Assembly: GCA_030442055.1 (NCBI GenBank)
Contig: JAUJEB010000004.1
Span: 62,001 to 126,000 of the forward strand
Length of the DNA: 64,000 bases
Reading direction: 5' to 3'
Source of the DNA: Agaribacillus aureus
Lineage (GTDB): Bacteria > Bacteroidota > Bacteroidia > Cytophagales > Cyclobacteriaceae
Shown here: one piece after another, positions 7,967 through 16,112 of the stretch
Layout of the letters: every line of letters starts with the position of its first letter
Position numbering within the stretch: the stretch's first letter is position 1
Made by a program: the position numbers and the translations under genes
Notes under the pieces: model-generated
Databases searched by the model: none
Seen by the model: only the letters and a program-made list of their open reading frames with translations
What the model was told of the DNA's origin: nothing

Positions 7967-9403
7967 ATGAAAACCAAATCCTTTATGGCCTCCGCTGTAG
8001 GTGCCGTTATTTTGTTGTTGATAAATGCCTGTGCTGTAAATCCGGTGACTGGGAAAAGGGATCTGATGTTGATCTCCGAAGAGCGGGAGCTCGCCATGGG
8101 TAAGGAAAGTGATCCGGGTGTAATTTCTTATTTCGGCCTTTATGACGATCAGAAATTACAGGATTTTATAAATACCAAAGGCAAAGAAATGGCAGCCATT
8201 TCTCACCGCTCTCATCTGGACTTCAAATTTCGCATATTGGATTCTCCGGTAATTAATGCATTTGCGGTTCCCGGTGGCTATGTGTATTTCACCAGGGGCA
8301 TTCTGGCCCATTTCAATAACGAAGCGGAATTTGCCGGGGTACTGGGACATGAAATTGGTCATGTTACTGCCAGGCATTCCGCCAGGCAGCAAAGCAAGCA
8401 AATGATATATCAGGGGTTGTATACTGTGGGGATGGTAGCTTCCAAGGAATTCAGGACATTTTCTGATGTAGCCTCCCAAAGCCTGGGCCTTTTATTTCTG
8501 AAATTTAGTCGCGAACATGAAACAGAGTCAGATCGCCTGGGCGTAGAATATTCTACAAGGGTAGGCTATGATGCTAAGGAAATGGCAAATTTCTTCGGTA
8601 CCCTGGACAGGATGCGTAAGCAAAGCGGCGCAGAGCCGGTACCGGATTTTTTGTCTACCCACCCTAATCCGGTAGATCGTTTTCAAAATGTAGGCAGACT
8701 CGCTTCGGAATGGAAGACCAAACTAAATGCTACCAACCTCAAAGTAAACCGAAATCAATATCTGAACATGATTGATGGACTGGTTTTTGGCGAGGACCCG
8801 AGGCAGGGATTCTTTGAAAATGATGTGTTTTATCATCCTGTTTTAAAATTTCAATTTCCGGTTCCTACACAATGGAAAACCGTCAATACCCCACAACAGG
8901 TACAACTAGCCCCTGATAATGGTAAAGCTGCCATTATGTTCAGCCTGGCCCAGGAAAAAACGCTTCAGGAAGCTTTGGCAGCAGTGATCAAACTCGACTC
9001 CATAAAGGTTATAGAGAAAAAGGAAGTCAAGGTTAACGGGCTACCCGCCATGACCATGGTTGCAGATCAAAGTACAACCATCAGGTTTCTCACCTACCTG
9101 ATTCAACATGGTAAATATATATACAAATTTCACGGCATATCATCGCAGCAAGACTACAGCAGTTATGCGCCCGTATTTGTCAATACCATGAAAAATTTTA
9201 AGCCGTTAACAGATCCTGCAAAACTCAATGTAAAACCTGATCGCGTACGGGTAGTGTCTGTTAAATCAAACAGCACCGCAGAGCAGGCGTTTAAGTCATA
9301 TAAGGTAAAAAAAGATATGATGGAAACTACTGCTTTATTAAATAGTATGAAATTAACCGATAAAGTCAATAAAGGAAGTCTGATAAAAATAGTAAGAAAG
9401 TAA
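7967..9403 (+). CDS. M48 family metalloprotease lipoprotein
   Basis: A 478-residue protein from the ATG at 7967; an upstream TTG at 7949 is less likely. Residues 1-22 are a lipoprotein signal (VILLLINAC). The Zn-binding HEIGH is at residues about 128-132, followed by a downstream ligand region SREHETESDRLG, as in M48B (BepA/LoiP-like) peptidases. The context FAVPGGYVYFTRGIL before the motif is also typical. The C-terminal part (from about residue 280) resembles the non-catalytic extension seen in Bacteroidota M48 proteins, ending VNKGSLIKIVRK. BepA-type enzymes degrade misfolded outer-membrane proteins; a similar envelope quality-control role is inferred. Confidence 0.9.
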   Translation: MKTKSFMASAVGAVILLLINACAVNPVTGKRDLMLISEERELAMGKESDPGVISYFGLYDDQKLQDFINTKGKEMAAISHRSHLDFKFRILDSPVINAFAVPGGYVYFTRGILAHFNNEAEFAGVLGHEIGHVTARHSARQQSKQMIYQGLYTVGMVASKEFRTFSDVASQSLGLLFLKFSREHETESDRLGVEYSTRVGYDAKEMANFFGTLDRMRKQSGAEPVPDFLSTHPNPVDRFQNVGRLASEWKTKLNATNLKVNRNQYLNMIDGLVFGEDPRQGFFENDVFYHPVLKFQFPVPTQWKTVNTPQQVQLAPDNGKAAIMFSLAQEKTLQEALAAVIKLDSIKVIEKKEVKVNGLPAMTMVADQSTTIRFLTYLIQHGKYIYKFHGISSQQDYSSYAPVFVNTMKNFKPLTDPAKLNVKPDRVRVVSVKSNSTAEQAFKSYKVKKDMMETTALLNSMKLTDKVNKGSLIKIVRK

Positions 9404-9456
9404 ACATCAATTTATCCTTCTTACTTTATCCCAAACCATCTTACCTGCGATCACCC

Positions 9457-10761
9457 ATGAAAGCTTATTACATCCCCGGTTTTCTGTTGATTGGTTTTCT
9501 TTTTGGGGGTCTTCGCGACCTGCCGGAAATGGAGGCCTTCATCAAAGATGATATCCCATTTCTTACCGCTTTCTATAAAGAAAGGCACCAATCGCCTGAA
9601 ATATCGCTGAAAGAGGAAAAAACCGCTGGAATATTGGCTGACCAGCTAAGAGCTGCCGGCTTTGAGGTAACCGAAAACTTTGGCGGTTATGGTATAGTAG
9701 GTATCCTGAAAAACGGCAAGGGACCGACCATCCTATACCGGACCGATATGGATGCATTGCCCATGGTTGAAAAAACCGGACTGCCATATGCCAGTCAGCA
9801 AACCACCCAATATGAGGGCAAGGAAGTTGGTGCGATGCATTCATGCGGACATGACATGCACATGACTACCTGGCTTGGAACGGCCAGGGTCATGGCTAAA
9901 ATGAAAAACCGGTGGAAGGGGACTTTGATGTTAATAGGGCAACCTGCCGAGGAAATAGGCGCCGGCGCCAAAATGATGCTGGAAGCCGGTTTATATGACA
10001 AGTTTGGGCCACCGGACTATGGCATCGGCTTGCATTGCAGCCCCACCATTCCCTCGGGTAAGGTAGGATTTGGCAAAGGATTCACCATGGCCAATACAGA
10101 AAGCATTGATATTAAAGTCTTCGGACAGGGTGCCCATGGCGCGACACCACATATGGCCATTGACCCCGTTGTCATTGCCAGCATGATGGTAATGGAATTA
10201 CAAACCATCGTCAGTAGGTCACTCAATCCTACAGATGCAGCGGTGGTCACGGTAGGAGCCATCAATGGAGGCACACGGCATAACGTCATTCCCAGTGAGG
10301 TAACTTTAAAATTAACTGTAAGGACATATACTGACGAGGTACAGGCAACCGTACATAAAAGAATAGAGGAAATTGCCAAAGGCGTGGCAATGGCCGCCGG
10401 GTTGCCGGAAGATAAGTTGCCCGAGGTGATTTTTCCCAAGGATTTTACCCCTGCCAACTATAACCATCCCCATTTGGTTGATCGACTGGTAAAATCAGCT
10501 ACCAGCGTCATTGGGAAAGACAATGTTGTCGAGGCTGCCCCGATGATGGTTGGCGAAGACTTTTCACGTTACGGCAAAACCAAACACCAGGTTCCCACTG
10601 TATTATATTGGTTAGGAACAGTGCCTCAGGAAAGAATACAGTCAGGTAACTTACCCGGATTGCACTCTCCCTATTATTTTCCCGAGGTTGCCAATACCAT
10701 AAAAACCGGTGTGAAAGTAACAAGCCAGTCCCTGATCGATCTCTTCAATCAGAAAATGTGA
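9457..10761 (+). CDS. Exported M20 family amidohydrolase/peptidase
   Basis: A 434-residue protein with an N-terminal hydrophobic segment (YYIPGFLLIGFLFGG) that suggests export. It belongs to the M20D amidohydrolases (hippurate hydrolase/IAA-amino acid hydrolase type): the metal site includes RTDMDALP, HSCGHDMHM (from residue 128) and GQPAEEIGAGAKMM, the dimerisation domain has GQGAHGATPH, and the C-terminus has MMVGEDFSRY. It should hydrolyse an N-acyl amino acid or small peptide, probably in the periplasm. Its 3' end overlaps the convergent gene by 17 bases. Confidence 0.88.
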   Translation: MKAYYIPGFLLIGFLFGGLRDLPEMEAFIKDDIPFLTAFYKERHQSPEISLKEEKTAGILADQLRAAGFEVTENFGGYGIVGILKNGKGPTILYRTDMDALPMVEKTGLPYASQQTTQYEGKEVGAMHSCGHDMHMTTWLGTARVMAKMKNRWKGTLMLIGQPAEEIGAGAKMMLEAGLYDKFGPPDYGIGLHCSPTIPSGKVGFGKGFTMANTESIDIKVFGQGAHGATPHMAIDPVVIASMMVMELQTIVSRSLNPTDAAVVTVGAINGGTRHNVIPSEVTLKLTVRTYTDEVQATVHKRIEEIAKGVAMAAGLPEDKLPEVIFPKDFTPANYNHPHLVDRLVKSATSVIGKDNVVEAAPMMVGEDFSRYGKTKHQVPTVLYWLGTVPQERIQSGNLPGLHSPYYFPEVANTIKTGVKVTSQSLIDLFNQKM

Positions 10762-11263
10762 TGGTCTGGGATTTTTGACCAATGGTCAAACGATAGTATA
10801 ACCTCTTGTCTCCCTCCGTGACCTGAAAAATATTGGATTGTTTCGGAAATAATTCCATCAAAAAATCAGCTGTTACCTCAAGTTTATCCCACTTCCGGGG
10901 ACCTTTCAGGGTAAAATCAAACCAGTGTGCATCATTTTCGACGGTGATTCGTTGGAGCTGGTAGTCAGCCCGTTGATCGTTAATTTCAAACTTCAAATGT
11001 CCGGCAAAGTACGCTGTAATTCTTTTTGCTTCCTCCCCGTTTTCCGATACATTGATTAACCTTATTTCCCCTTGAAATTTATTTTTCAGCGCGTCCTGTA
11101 AGTCATCGGTAAAAACTTTTACCTGGAGGTTAGCGGTTATATCATTGGGTTGGTGTTCTAATTGGATTACGGCAATATAAATAGCATGATCATCAGGAAG
11201 AGAGGACTGATGAAAGGTATTGAACAACACAAGGGCAGAAAATAGTATGGCCTGACCAGACAT
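10745..11263 (-). CDS. DUF6702-like exported protein
   Basis: A 172-residue protein with a hydrophobic N-terminus (AILFSALVLFNTF) consistent with a signal peptide. The pattern HAIYIAVIQLEH ... LQVKVFTDDLQDALK ... AYFAGHLKFEIN ... KLEVTADFLMELFPKQSNIFQV matches the DUF6702 family of Bacteroidota periplasmic proteins as I know it. The function of that family is unknown. It is convergent with the M20 gene and overlaps its 3' end by 17 bases. No promoter was identified. Confidence 0.7.
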   Translation of the reverse strand: MSGQAILFSALVLFNTFHQSSLPDDHAIYIAVIQLEHQPNDITANLQVKVFTDDLQDALKNKFQGEIRLINVSENGEEAKRITAYFAGHLKFEINDQRADYQLQRITVENDAHWFDFTLKGPRKWDKLEVTADFLMELFPKQSNIFQVTEGDKRLYYRLTIGQKSQTITFSD

Positions 11264-11413
11264 GCTTTAAAGATTTTACCAAAATTAAGGAAAAGATCTA
11301 AATAATTTCCTGTCATCAGCTTGCCGGTTACCTGATAGTCTCCCACAATACCCATCATCAACTTCAAAAGACAGCGCATTATATTTCAAATGCACTACTT
11401 TTTAATCTCAAAT

Positions 11414-11445
11414 TTTGTTTCAGCTTTAAAAAGTGAATATTTTCG
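11414..11445 (+). promoter_or_regulatory. Bacteroidota-type promoter for the nitroreductase gene
   Basis: A -33 TTTG (11414-11417) is followed after 20 bases by TATTTTCG (11438-11445), which has one mismatch to the Bacteroidota -7 consensus TAnnTTTG. Transcription would begin near 11450, which supports the ATG at 11472 rather than the in-frame GTG at 11433, since that GTG lies inside the promoter. Confidence 0.6.
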
Positions 11446-11471
11446 TTCAAAATAAACGACTTATAAAACTC

Positions 11472-12164
11472 ATGGCAAAACCCAAGGTTAAAGAAATTGA
11501 CGGATTTGAATATACCTTATACGAAAAAAAAACTTACGAACCAGACGTCGCTTTGCAACGCAGCCGGGAATACTATCAATGGTTAGATAACCGTAGAACA
11601 GTTAGGGACTTTTCTTCTAAGCCCGTTCCGAAGGAATTGATAGAAAACCTTATCCTCACCGCCTCCACAGCGCCTAGCGGTGCACACAAACAACCCTGGA
11701 AATTTTGTGCGGTGTCAAGTCCTGACATCAAAAGTGAGATTAGAAAAGCGGCGGAAAAAGAGGAATATGAAAGCTATAATAGTCGCATGAGTGAACGTTG
11801 GTTAAAAGACCTGCAACCGCTGGGCACCGACTGGCACAAACCCTTCCTGGAAATTGCCCCGTGGCTTATTATTGTATTCAAGAAAGCCTTTGACTTTGAT
11901 GAGCATAACGAAAAGTCTAATAATTATTATGTGAATGAATCGGTAGGACTCGCCGCAGGTTTCCTGCTGACAGCCATTCACAATGCCGGCCTGGTGGCGC
12001 TGACGCATACCCCCAGTCCCATGAATTTTTTGGTAAAAATTTTGGAGCGGCCAGCCAATGAAAGACCGTTTCTGCTGATCCCCGTTGGGTACCCTGCAGA
12101 TGAAATTTATGTACCCAGCTTAGAAAGAAGGCCACTGGAAAAAATCAGCGAGTTTTATGAATAG
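11472..12164 (+). CDS. Nitroreductase family flavoprotein
   Basis: A 230-residue FMN-dependent oxidoreductase of the nitroreductase superfamily, closest in pattern to the iodotyrosine deiodinase/BluB-like branch. The FMN-binding start NRRTVRDFSSKPVP is followed by the ILTASTAPSGAHKQPW block and the later GLAAGFLLTAIHNAGLVALTHTPSPM loop. The substrate is not predictable: members reduce nitro compounds, dehalogenate halotyrosines or cut flavin rings. I start it at ATG 11472 (MAKPKVKE) because a good promoter lies immediately upstream. It is a single-gene transcription unit. Confidence 0.85.
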   Translation: MAKPKVKEIDGFEYTLYEKKTYEPDVALQRSREYYQWLDNRRTVRDFSSKPVPKELIENLILTASTAPSGAHKQPWKFCAVSSPDIKSEIRKAAEKEEYESYNSRMSERWLKDLQPLGTDWHKPFLEIAPWLIIVFKKAFDFDEHNEKSNNYYVNESVGLAAGFLLTAIHNAGLVALTHTPSPMNFLVKILERPANERPFLLIPVGYPADEIYVPSLERRPLEKISEFYE

Positions 12165-12322
12165 TTGATATTCTAAACTTTTTACTACTTGCCAAACATT
12201 TTTTAAGCTATCGGGTTATTGGTTTTTAGCGCGAATCATATTTCCTGATGAAAAGGAAAATATAGCGTTGATGGATGGTACCCGGATATTAGGGGTAAAA
12301 AATTTATTGATAAACAATCGAG

Positions 12323-14248
12323 ATGGTTAAAATAAAAGCAAACTATGTGCTGGCTGCTCTTTGGATTACCTTACTCTGCAGCTGCCAAAAAAGGTCTCCG
12401 GAAATACCTGAAATCAGACAAGTGGATGTATTGATCGTTGGCGGAGGCGCCAGCGGCACCATGGCCGCCATTCAGGCCGCAAGAATGGGCAGTTCAGTGC
12501 TTGTAGCGGAGGAAACACCGTGGCTAGGTGGCATGCTTACCGCAGCCGGGGTGAGTGCGATTGACGGTAACTATAAGTTACAGTCAGGACTCTGGGAGGA
12601 ATTTAGAAAAAATTTATATAATCACTACGGAGGACCCGAAGGCGTAAAAACCGGCTGGGTCAGCAACGTACTCTTCGAACCTGAGGTTGGAGACAGCATA
12701 TTGAAGTACATGGCAGGGCTTGAGGATGGCATTGAATTAATGTTAAATTCCACCCTCGGGCACATTGAAAAAACTCAAAAAGGGTGGATAGCAGATATCG
12801 CCTACCAAACCGATACCATCAGGGTCGAAACTCAGGTGGTCATAGATGGCACGGAGCTCGGAGACGTAGCCGCCCTGGTGGGGATTCCCTACGAGATTGG
12901 CATGGATTCCAGGCACCTGTCAAATGAAAAGATTGCCCCTGAAACTGCCAATGACATCGTACAGGACCTAACTTATGTGGCCATATTGAAAGACTACGGC
13001 AAAGGAACTGATATGACCATTACCAAGCCCGAAGGCTACGATCCATCTCCCTTCTACTGCACATGCGCCGGCCGATGCAATCAGGATAGTATCGGGCGCA
13101 AACTTTGGGATTGTGAGCATATGATGGGGTACGGACGCCTGCCTGGTGATAAGTATATGATTAACTGGCCGATATTTGGCAATGACTTTTATCTCAATGT
13201 CATCGAAATGGCTCCACATGAGCGCAAGCAGGCCTATGAACAAGCTAAATGGTATACCATGTGTTATGTGTACTACCTGCAGGATGCCTTGGGTTTCAGA
13301 CATTTGGGTATTGCAGACGACGTTTTCCCCACTGCCGACGGCCTTCCATTTATTCCATACCATAGGGAATCCAGAAGAATTGACGGTATTGTCAGGTTTG
13401 ATCTCAATGACCTGGCGCGCCCTTTTGCGCAAACCAACGCTCTTTATCGCACGGGTGTGGCGGTAGGAGACTATCCGGTAGATCATCATCATGCTGCTTA
13501 CCCTCAAAGCGAAGCGCTTCCCGACCTGCACTTTTACCCTGTCCCCTCCTATGCGCTGCCCCTTGGAACGCTAATACCCAAATCCGTTTCAAACTTCATC
13601 GTAGCGGAAAAATCAATATCTGTAACCAATCTTGTAAACGGCACCACACGGCTGCAACCCGTTTGTCTTCTCATTGGTCAGGCCGCCGGTGCGCTGGCAG
13701 CGTTGGCAGTTGATGAAGGCGTTTCACCGGCGGACGTTCCCGTCAGAAAAGTACAGCAGGCCCTGCTCGATTCCAAGGCTTACATTTTGCCTTACCTGGA
13801 CGTATCACCCACCAGTAGCTCTTTTTCAGCCATTCAGAAAACAGGGGCAACAGGAATTTTAAGAGGGGAAGGAAAAAATATAGGGTGGGAAAACCAAACT
13901 TTGTTTTATCCGGATAGTCTTGTATCAAAGTCTGCGCTGCAAACCGGCTTGCAGGATATCGCCGCAGGGCTCGTCATTACCAGTAAAAAAGAAACGTTAA
14001 CAGTAAATGAAGCATTAAAAGTCATATATGATCTCATGAAATTACGCCCCGGTGACACCCACTTTTCATCCCGGGAAGCCATGGATGAAAAAGCCAAAGA
14101 AATTTGGAAAAATCATATGGATACCTTAATGGATCCGGAGGTGTCGATCACCAGAGCGATGTTCAGTGTACTACTCGGCGAGCTGATAGATCCATTTTCC
14201 AACTGGCCGGTGGATCATCATGGCACTTATCGTTCAGGGATCAATTAA
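12323..14248 (+). CDS. FAD-dependent oxidoreductase lipoprotein (FAD_oxidored family)
   Basis: A 641-residue protein. The N-terminus has a lipobox-like ITLLCSC, so it is likely a periplasm-facing lipoprotein. Residues about 34-65 form the Rossmann dinucleotide-binding motif (VDVLIVGGGASGTMAAIQAA) and the adjacent ETPWLGGMLTAAG is diagnostic of the FAD_oxidored group often found in polysaccharide and sulfated-glycan gene sets. Later blocks (VVIDGTELGDVAALVGI, RESRRIDGIVRFDLND, QPVCLLIGQAAGALAALA) are also typical. The substrate is unknown. It converges with a sulfatase gene and is near a c-type cytochrome that could accept electrons; that link is inference. Confidence 0.85.
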   Translation: MVKIKANYVLAALWITLLCSCQKRSPEIPEIRQVDVLIVGGGASGTMAAIQAARMGSSVLVAEETPWLGGMLTAAGVSAIDGNYKLQSGLWEEFRKNLYNHYGGPEGVKTGWVSNVLFEPEVGDSILKYMAGLEDGIELMLNSTLGHIEKTQKGWIADIAYQTDTIRVETQVVIDGTELGDVAALVGIPYEIGMDSRHLSNEKIAPETANDIVQDLTYVAILKDYGKGTDMTITKPEGYDPSPFYCTCAGRCNQDSIGRKLWDCEHMMGYGRLPGDKYMINWPIFGNDFYLNVIEMAPHERKQAYEQAKWYTMCYVYYLQDALGFRHLGIADDVFPTADGLPFIPYHRESRRIDGIVRFDLNDLARPFAQTNALYRTGVAVGDYPVDHHHAAYPQSEALPDLHFYPVPSYALPLGTLIPKSVSNFIVAEKSISVTNLVNGTTRLQPVCLLIGQAAGALAALAVDEGVSPADVPVRKVQQALLDSKAYILPYLDVSPTSSSFSAIQKTGATGILRGEGKNIGWENQTLFYPDSLVSKSALQTGLQDIAAGLVITSKKETLTVNEALKVIYDLMKLRPGDTHFSSREAMDEKAKEIWKNHMDTLMDPEVSITRAMFSVLLGELIDPFSNWPVDHHGTYRSGIN

Positions 14249-14288
14249 CTGATTATTTGCTCGCTTCTGCAAACCAACCGTTGATAAA

Positions 14289-15764
14289 TCACTCGACACC
14301 ACCTACCGGTCTTGCTTCCGTGCCAGGCATGTCCATAAGCTTGTCTCCCAGTTCTGTTCTGATATTGTTTGCCAGATCTTTTATGCTTTTCACAATTTCA
14401 GGATTTTCGGCCGCTACATTGATAGTTTCGCTGATATCTGTCTCCAGGTTATATAACTCAATTTCTTCCATGGTATTATGCTCATAGTCCACCGGAAGGC
14501 CACCTTTACCCCCTTCACGTCCATTCAGGGTTCTGTAGGTATGGGGGAAATATAGCTTCCAGTTTCTATATCTTACCCCGTGTAATTCATTCACATGATA
14601 ATAAAAGAAATAGGCCTCATGAGGGCTTTTTACAGATTGCCCGGTTAAAATTGGCCACACGTCTTTCCCATCGATTTTGCGCTCCGGCAGTTTGGCATTG
14701 GTCAGTCCCGCAATCGTGGGCAGCAAATCAATGGTCATCATAGGCACCTCTACCGTTTTATTGGCGGGAATTTTTCCAGGGTAGCGCATAATACAAGGCT
14801 CTCTTTGTCCTCCTTCCAGCGCGGTTCCCTTGCCTTCTCTCAACGGTAACGCGCTACCGCTATGTTCCCCGTAAGAAAGCCAGGGTCCGTTATCCGACGT
14901 GAAAATCACCAGTGTCTGTTGATCAATACCGTTGTCTTTTAAAGCCTTCAAAATTTGTCCCACCGACCAATCTATTTCCATGATTACATCGCCATATAAA
15001 CCTCTTTCGGACTTTCCTTTGAACTTTTCCGATACAAATAAGGGCACGTGTGGCTGTGGATGGGCCACGTAAAGAAAAAACGGCTGATCTTTGTTGTTCT
15101 CGATAAATTTGACACTGCGCTCGGTAATTTGCGTGGTTAACATCGATTGATCTTCCAGGGTATCAATGATATTTTGATTTTCATACAAAGGCAAATGGGA
15201 AAAATTAAATATAGTACCTTGCTGTGGATGGAATGGCCACATATCATTGGAGTAAGGAATACCAAAATAATCATCGAATCCCTGGTTGTTAGGCATAAAC
15301 TGCGGCGCATCCCCAAGATGCCATTTACCATATATGGCGGTGCGATAACCGCTGGCTTTTAGCATTTCTGCCATGGTAGTTTCCGACGGATTCAGCCCGT
15401 TTGGGTGATTGGGCATCAATGCGCCGTGAATGCCTATACGATTCGGATAGCAGCCGGTTAGCAAGGCGGCCCTAGAAGCTGAACAGACTGCCTGCGCCGC
15501 GTAGAAGTTAGTAAGCTTTACCCCTTCTTTGGCCATCTGATCCAGGTGAGGCGTTTTAATGTCCGGCGATCCAAAACAGCCTACATCCTGATAACCCTGA
15601 TCATCTGTAAAGATGATAATCACATTAGGCGGTAAATCTTTTGTTGTTTTGGTTTGAGGATCCGAACAGGAGACCGCGATCAATAATGGAATCAAAATAA
15701 TCGGGCATGGATAAAGTTTCACAATGCCTTTTTTGACAGAAAACCTGAGGGGCATACAGCTCAT
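14289..15764 (-). CDS. Type I sulfatase (arylsulfatase family), lipoprotein
   Basis: A 491-residue sulfatase. The N-terminus ends in a lipobox-like LIAVSC. The Ca-binding start NVIIIFTDDQGYQDVG and the formylglycine signature CSASRAALLTG (Cys to be oxidised by an anaerobic or aerobic maturase) are intact, followed by GKWHLG, HPQPHVPLF and FTSDNGPW. It should remove a sulfate ester from a carbohydrate or aryl substrate at the cell surface or in the periplasm. The first two possible ATG codons are 9 bases apart (15764 and 15755). It is convergent with the FAD oxidoreductase and divergent from the large cytochrome gene. Confidence 0.9.
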   Translation of the reverse strand: MSCMPLRFSVKKGIVKLYPCPIILIPLLIAVSCSDPQTKTTKDLPPNVIIIFTDDQGYQDVGCFGSPDIKTPHLDQMAKEGVKLTNFYAAQAVCSASRAALLTGCYPNRIGIHGALMPNHPNGLNPSETTMAEMLKASGYRTAIYGKWHLGDAPQFMPNNQGFDDYFGIPYSNDMWPFHPQQGTIFNFSHLPLYENQNIIDTLEDQSMLTTQITERSVKFIENNKDQPFFLYVAHPQPHVPLFVSEKFKGKSERGLYGDVIMEIDWSVGQILKALKDNGIDQQTLVIFTSDNGPWLSYGEHSGSALPLREGKGTALEGGQREPCIMRYPGKIPANKTVEVPMMTIDLLPTIAGLTNAKLPERKIDGKDVWPILTGQSVKSPHEAYFFYYHVNELHGVRYRNWKLYFPHTYRTLNGREGGKGGLPVDYEHNTMEEIELYNLETDISETINVAAENPEIVKSIKDLANNIRTELGDKLMDMPGTEARPVGGVE

Positions 15765-16112
15765 TTTACTTTGGAAAATATGAATAGTGGATCATTAAAA
15801 TCAGCCCAATATATAAAATTACGATGAATTAAAGCGCTCATTAGAAAGAGGATTGCAAATATTTGATGCCAATTTTGTGGCAGCGGTCACCTCTTAGTCC
15901 GTTGTTATATGGTACTTAATTGACTTAACATAATATTTAATTGACGAAAAAGCGGATTAACTGATAATTGAGGAAATTTTTGTTGTGAGGCCATGCTTAA
16001 TTTTATTAAGTTCGCTGGGTTAATTTGACCTTAAAAATTTTTTAAGCCTAATCAATGCAAAAGAAGGAAATGCGAACCTTTCGTCCTCCGGAATTTGCCA
16101 AAAACACATTCT
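15765..16112. other. Divergent intergenic region with a 21-bp spaced direct repeat
   Basis: This 350-base region between the sulfatase and cytochrome genes has no recognisable gene. It contains TTAATTGAC twice, at 15916-15924 and 15937-15945, start-to-start exactly 21 bp (two helical turns), which suggests a dimeric or tandem regulator-binding site for one or both divergent genes. Confidence 0.45.

Noticed and set aside
10017-10457. 146-codon minus-strand frame in the M20 gene
   Set aside because: It is antisense to an intact conserved enzyme; length alone is expected in G/C-moderate coding DNA.
11167-11379. Minus-strand 70-codon frame overlapping the DUF6702-like gene start
   Set aside because: The overlapping gene has a good signal peptide and family match; this frame has none.
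13176-13466. Frames inside the FAD oxidoreductase gene on both strands
   Set aside because: They are out of frame with a conserved protein and show no independent coding signal.
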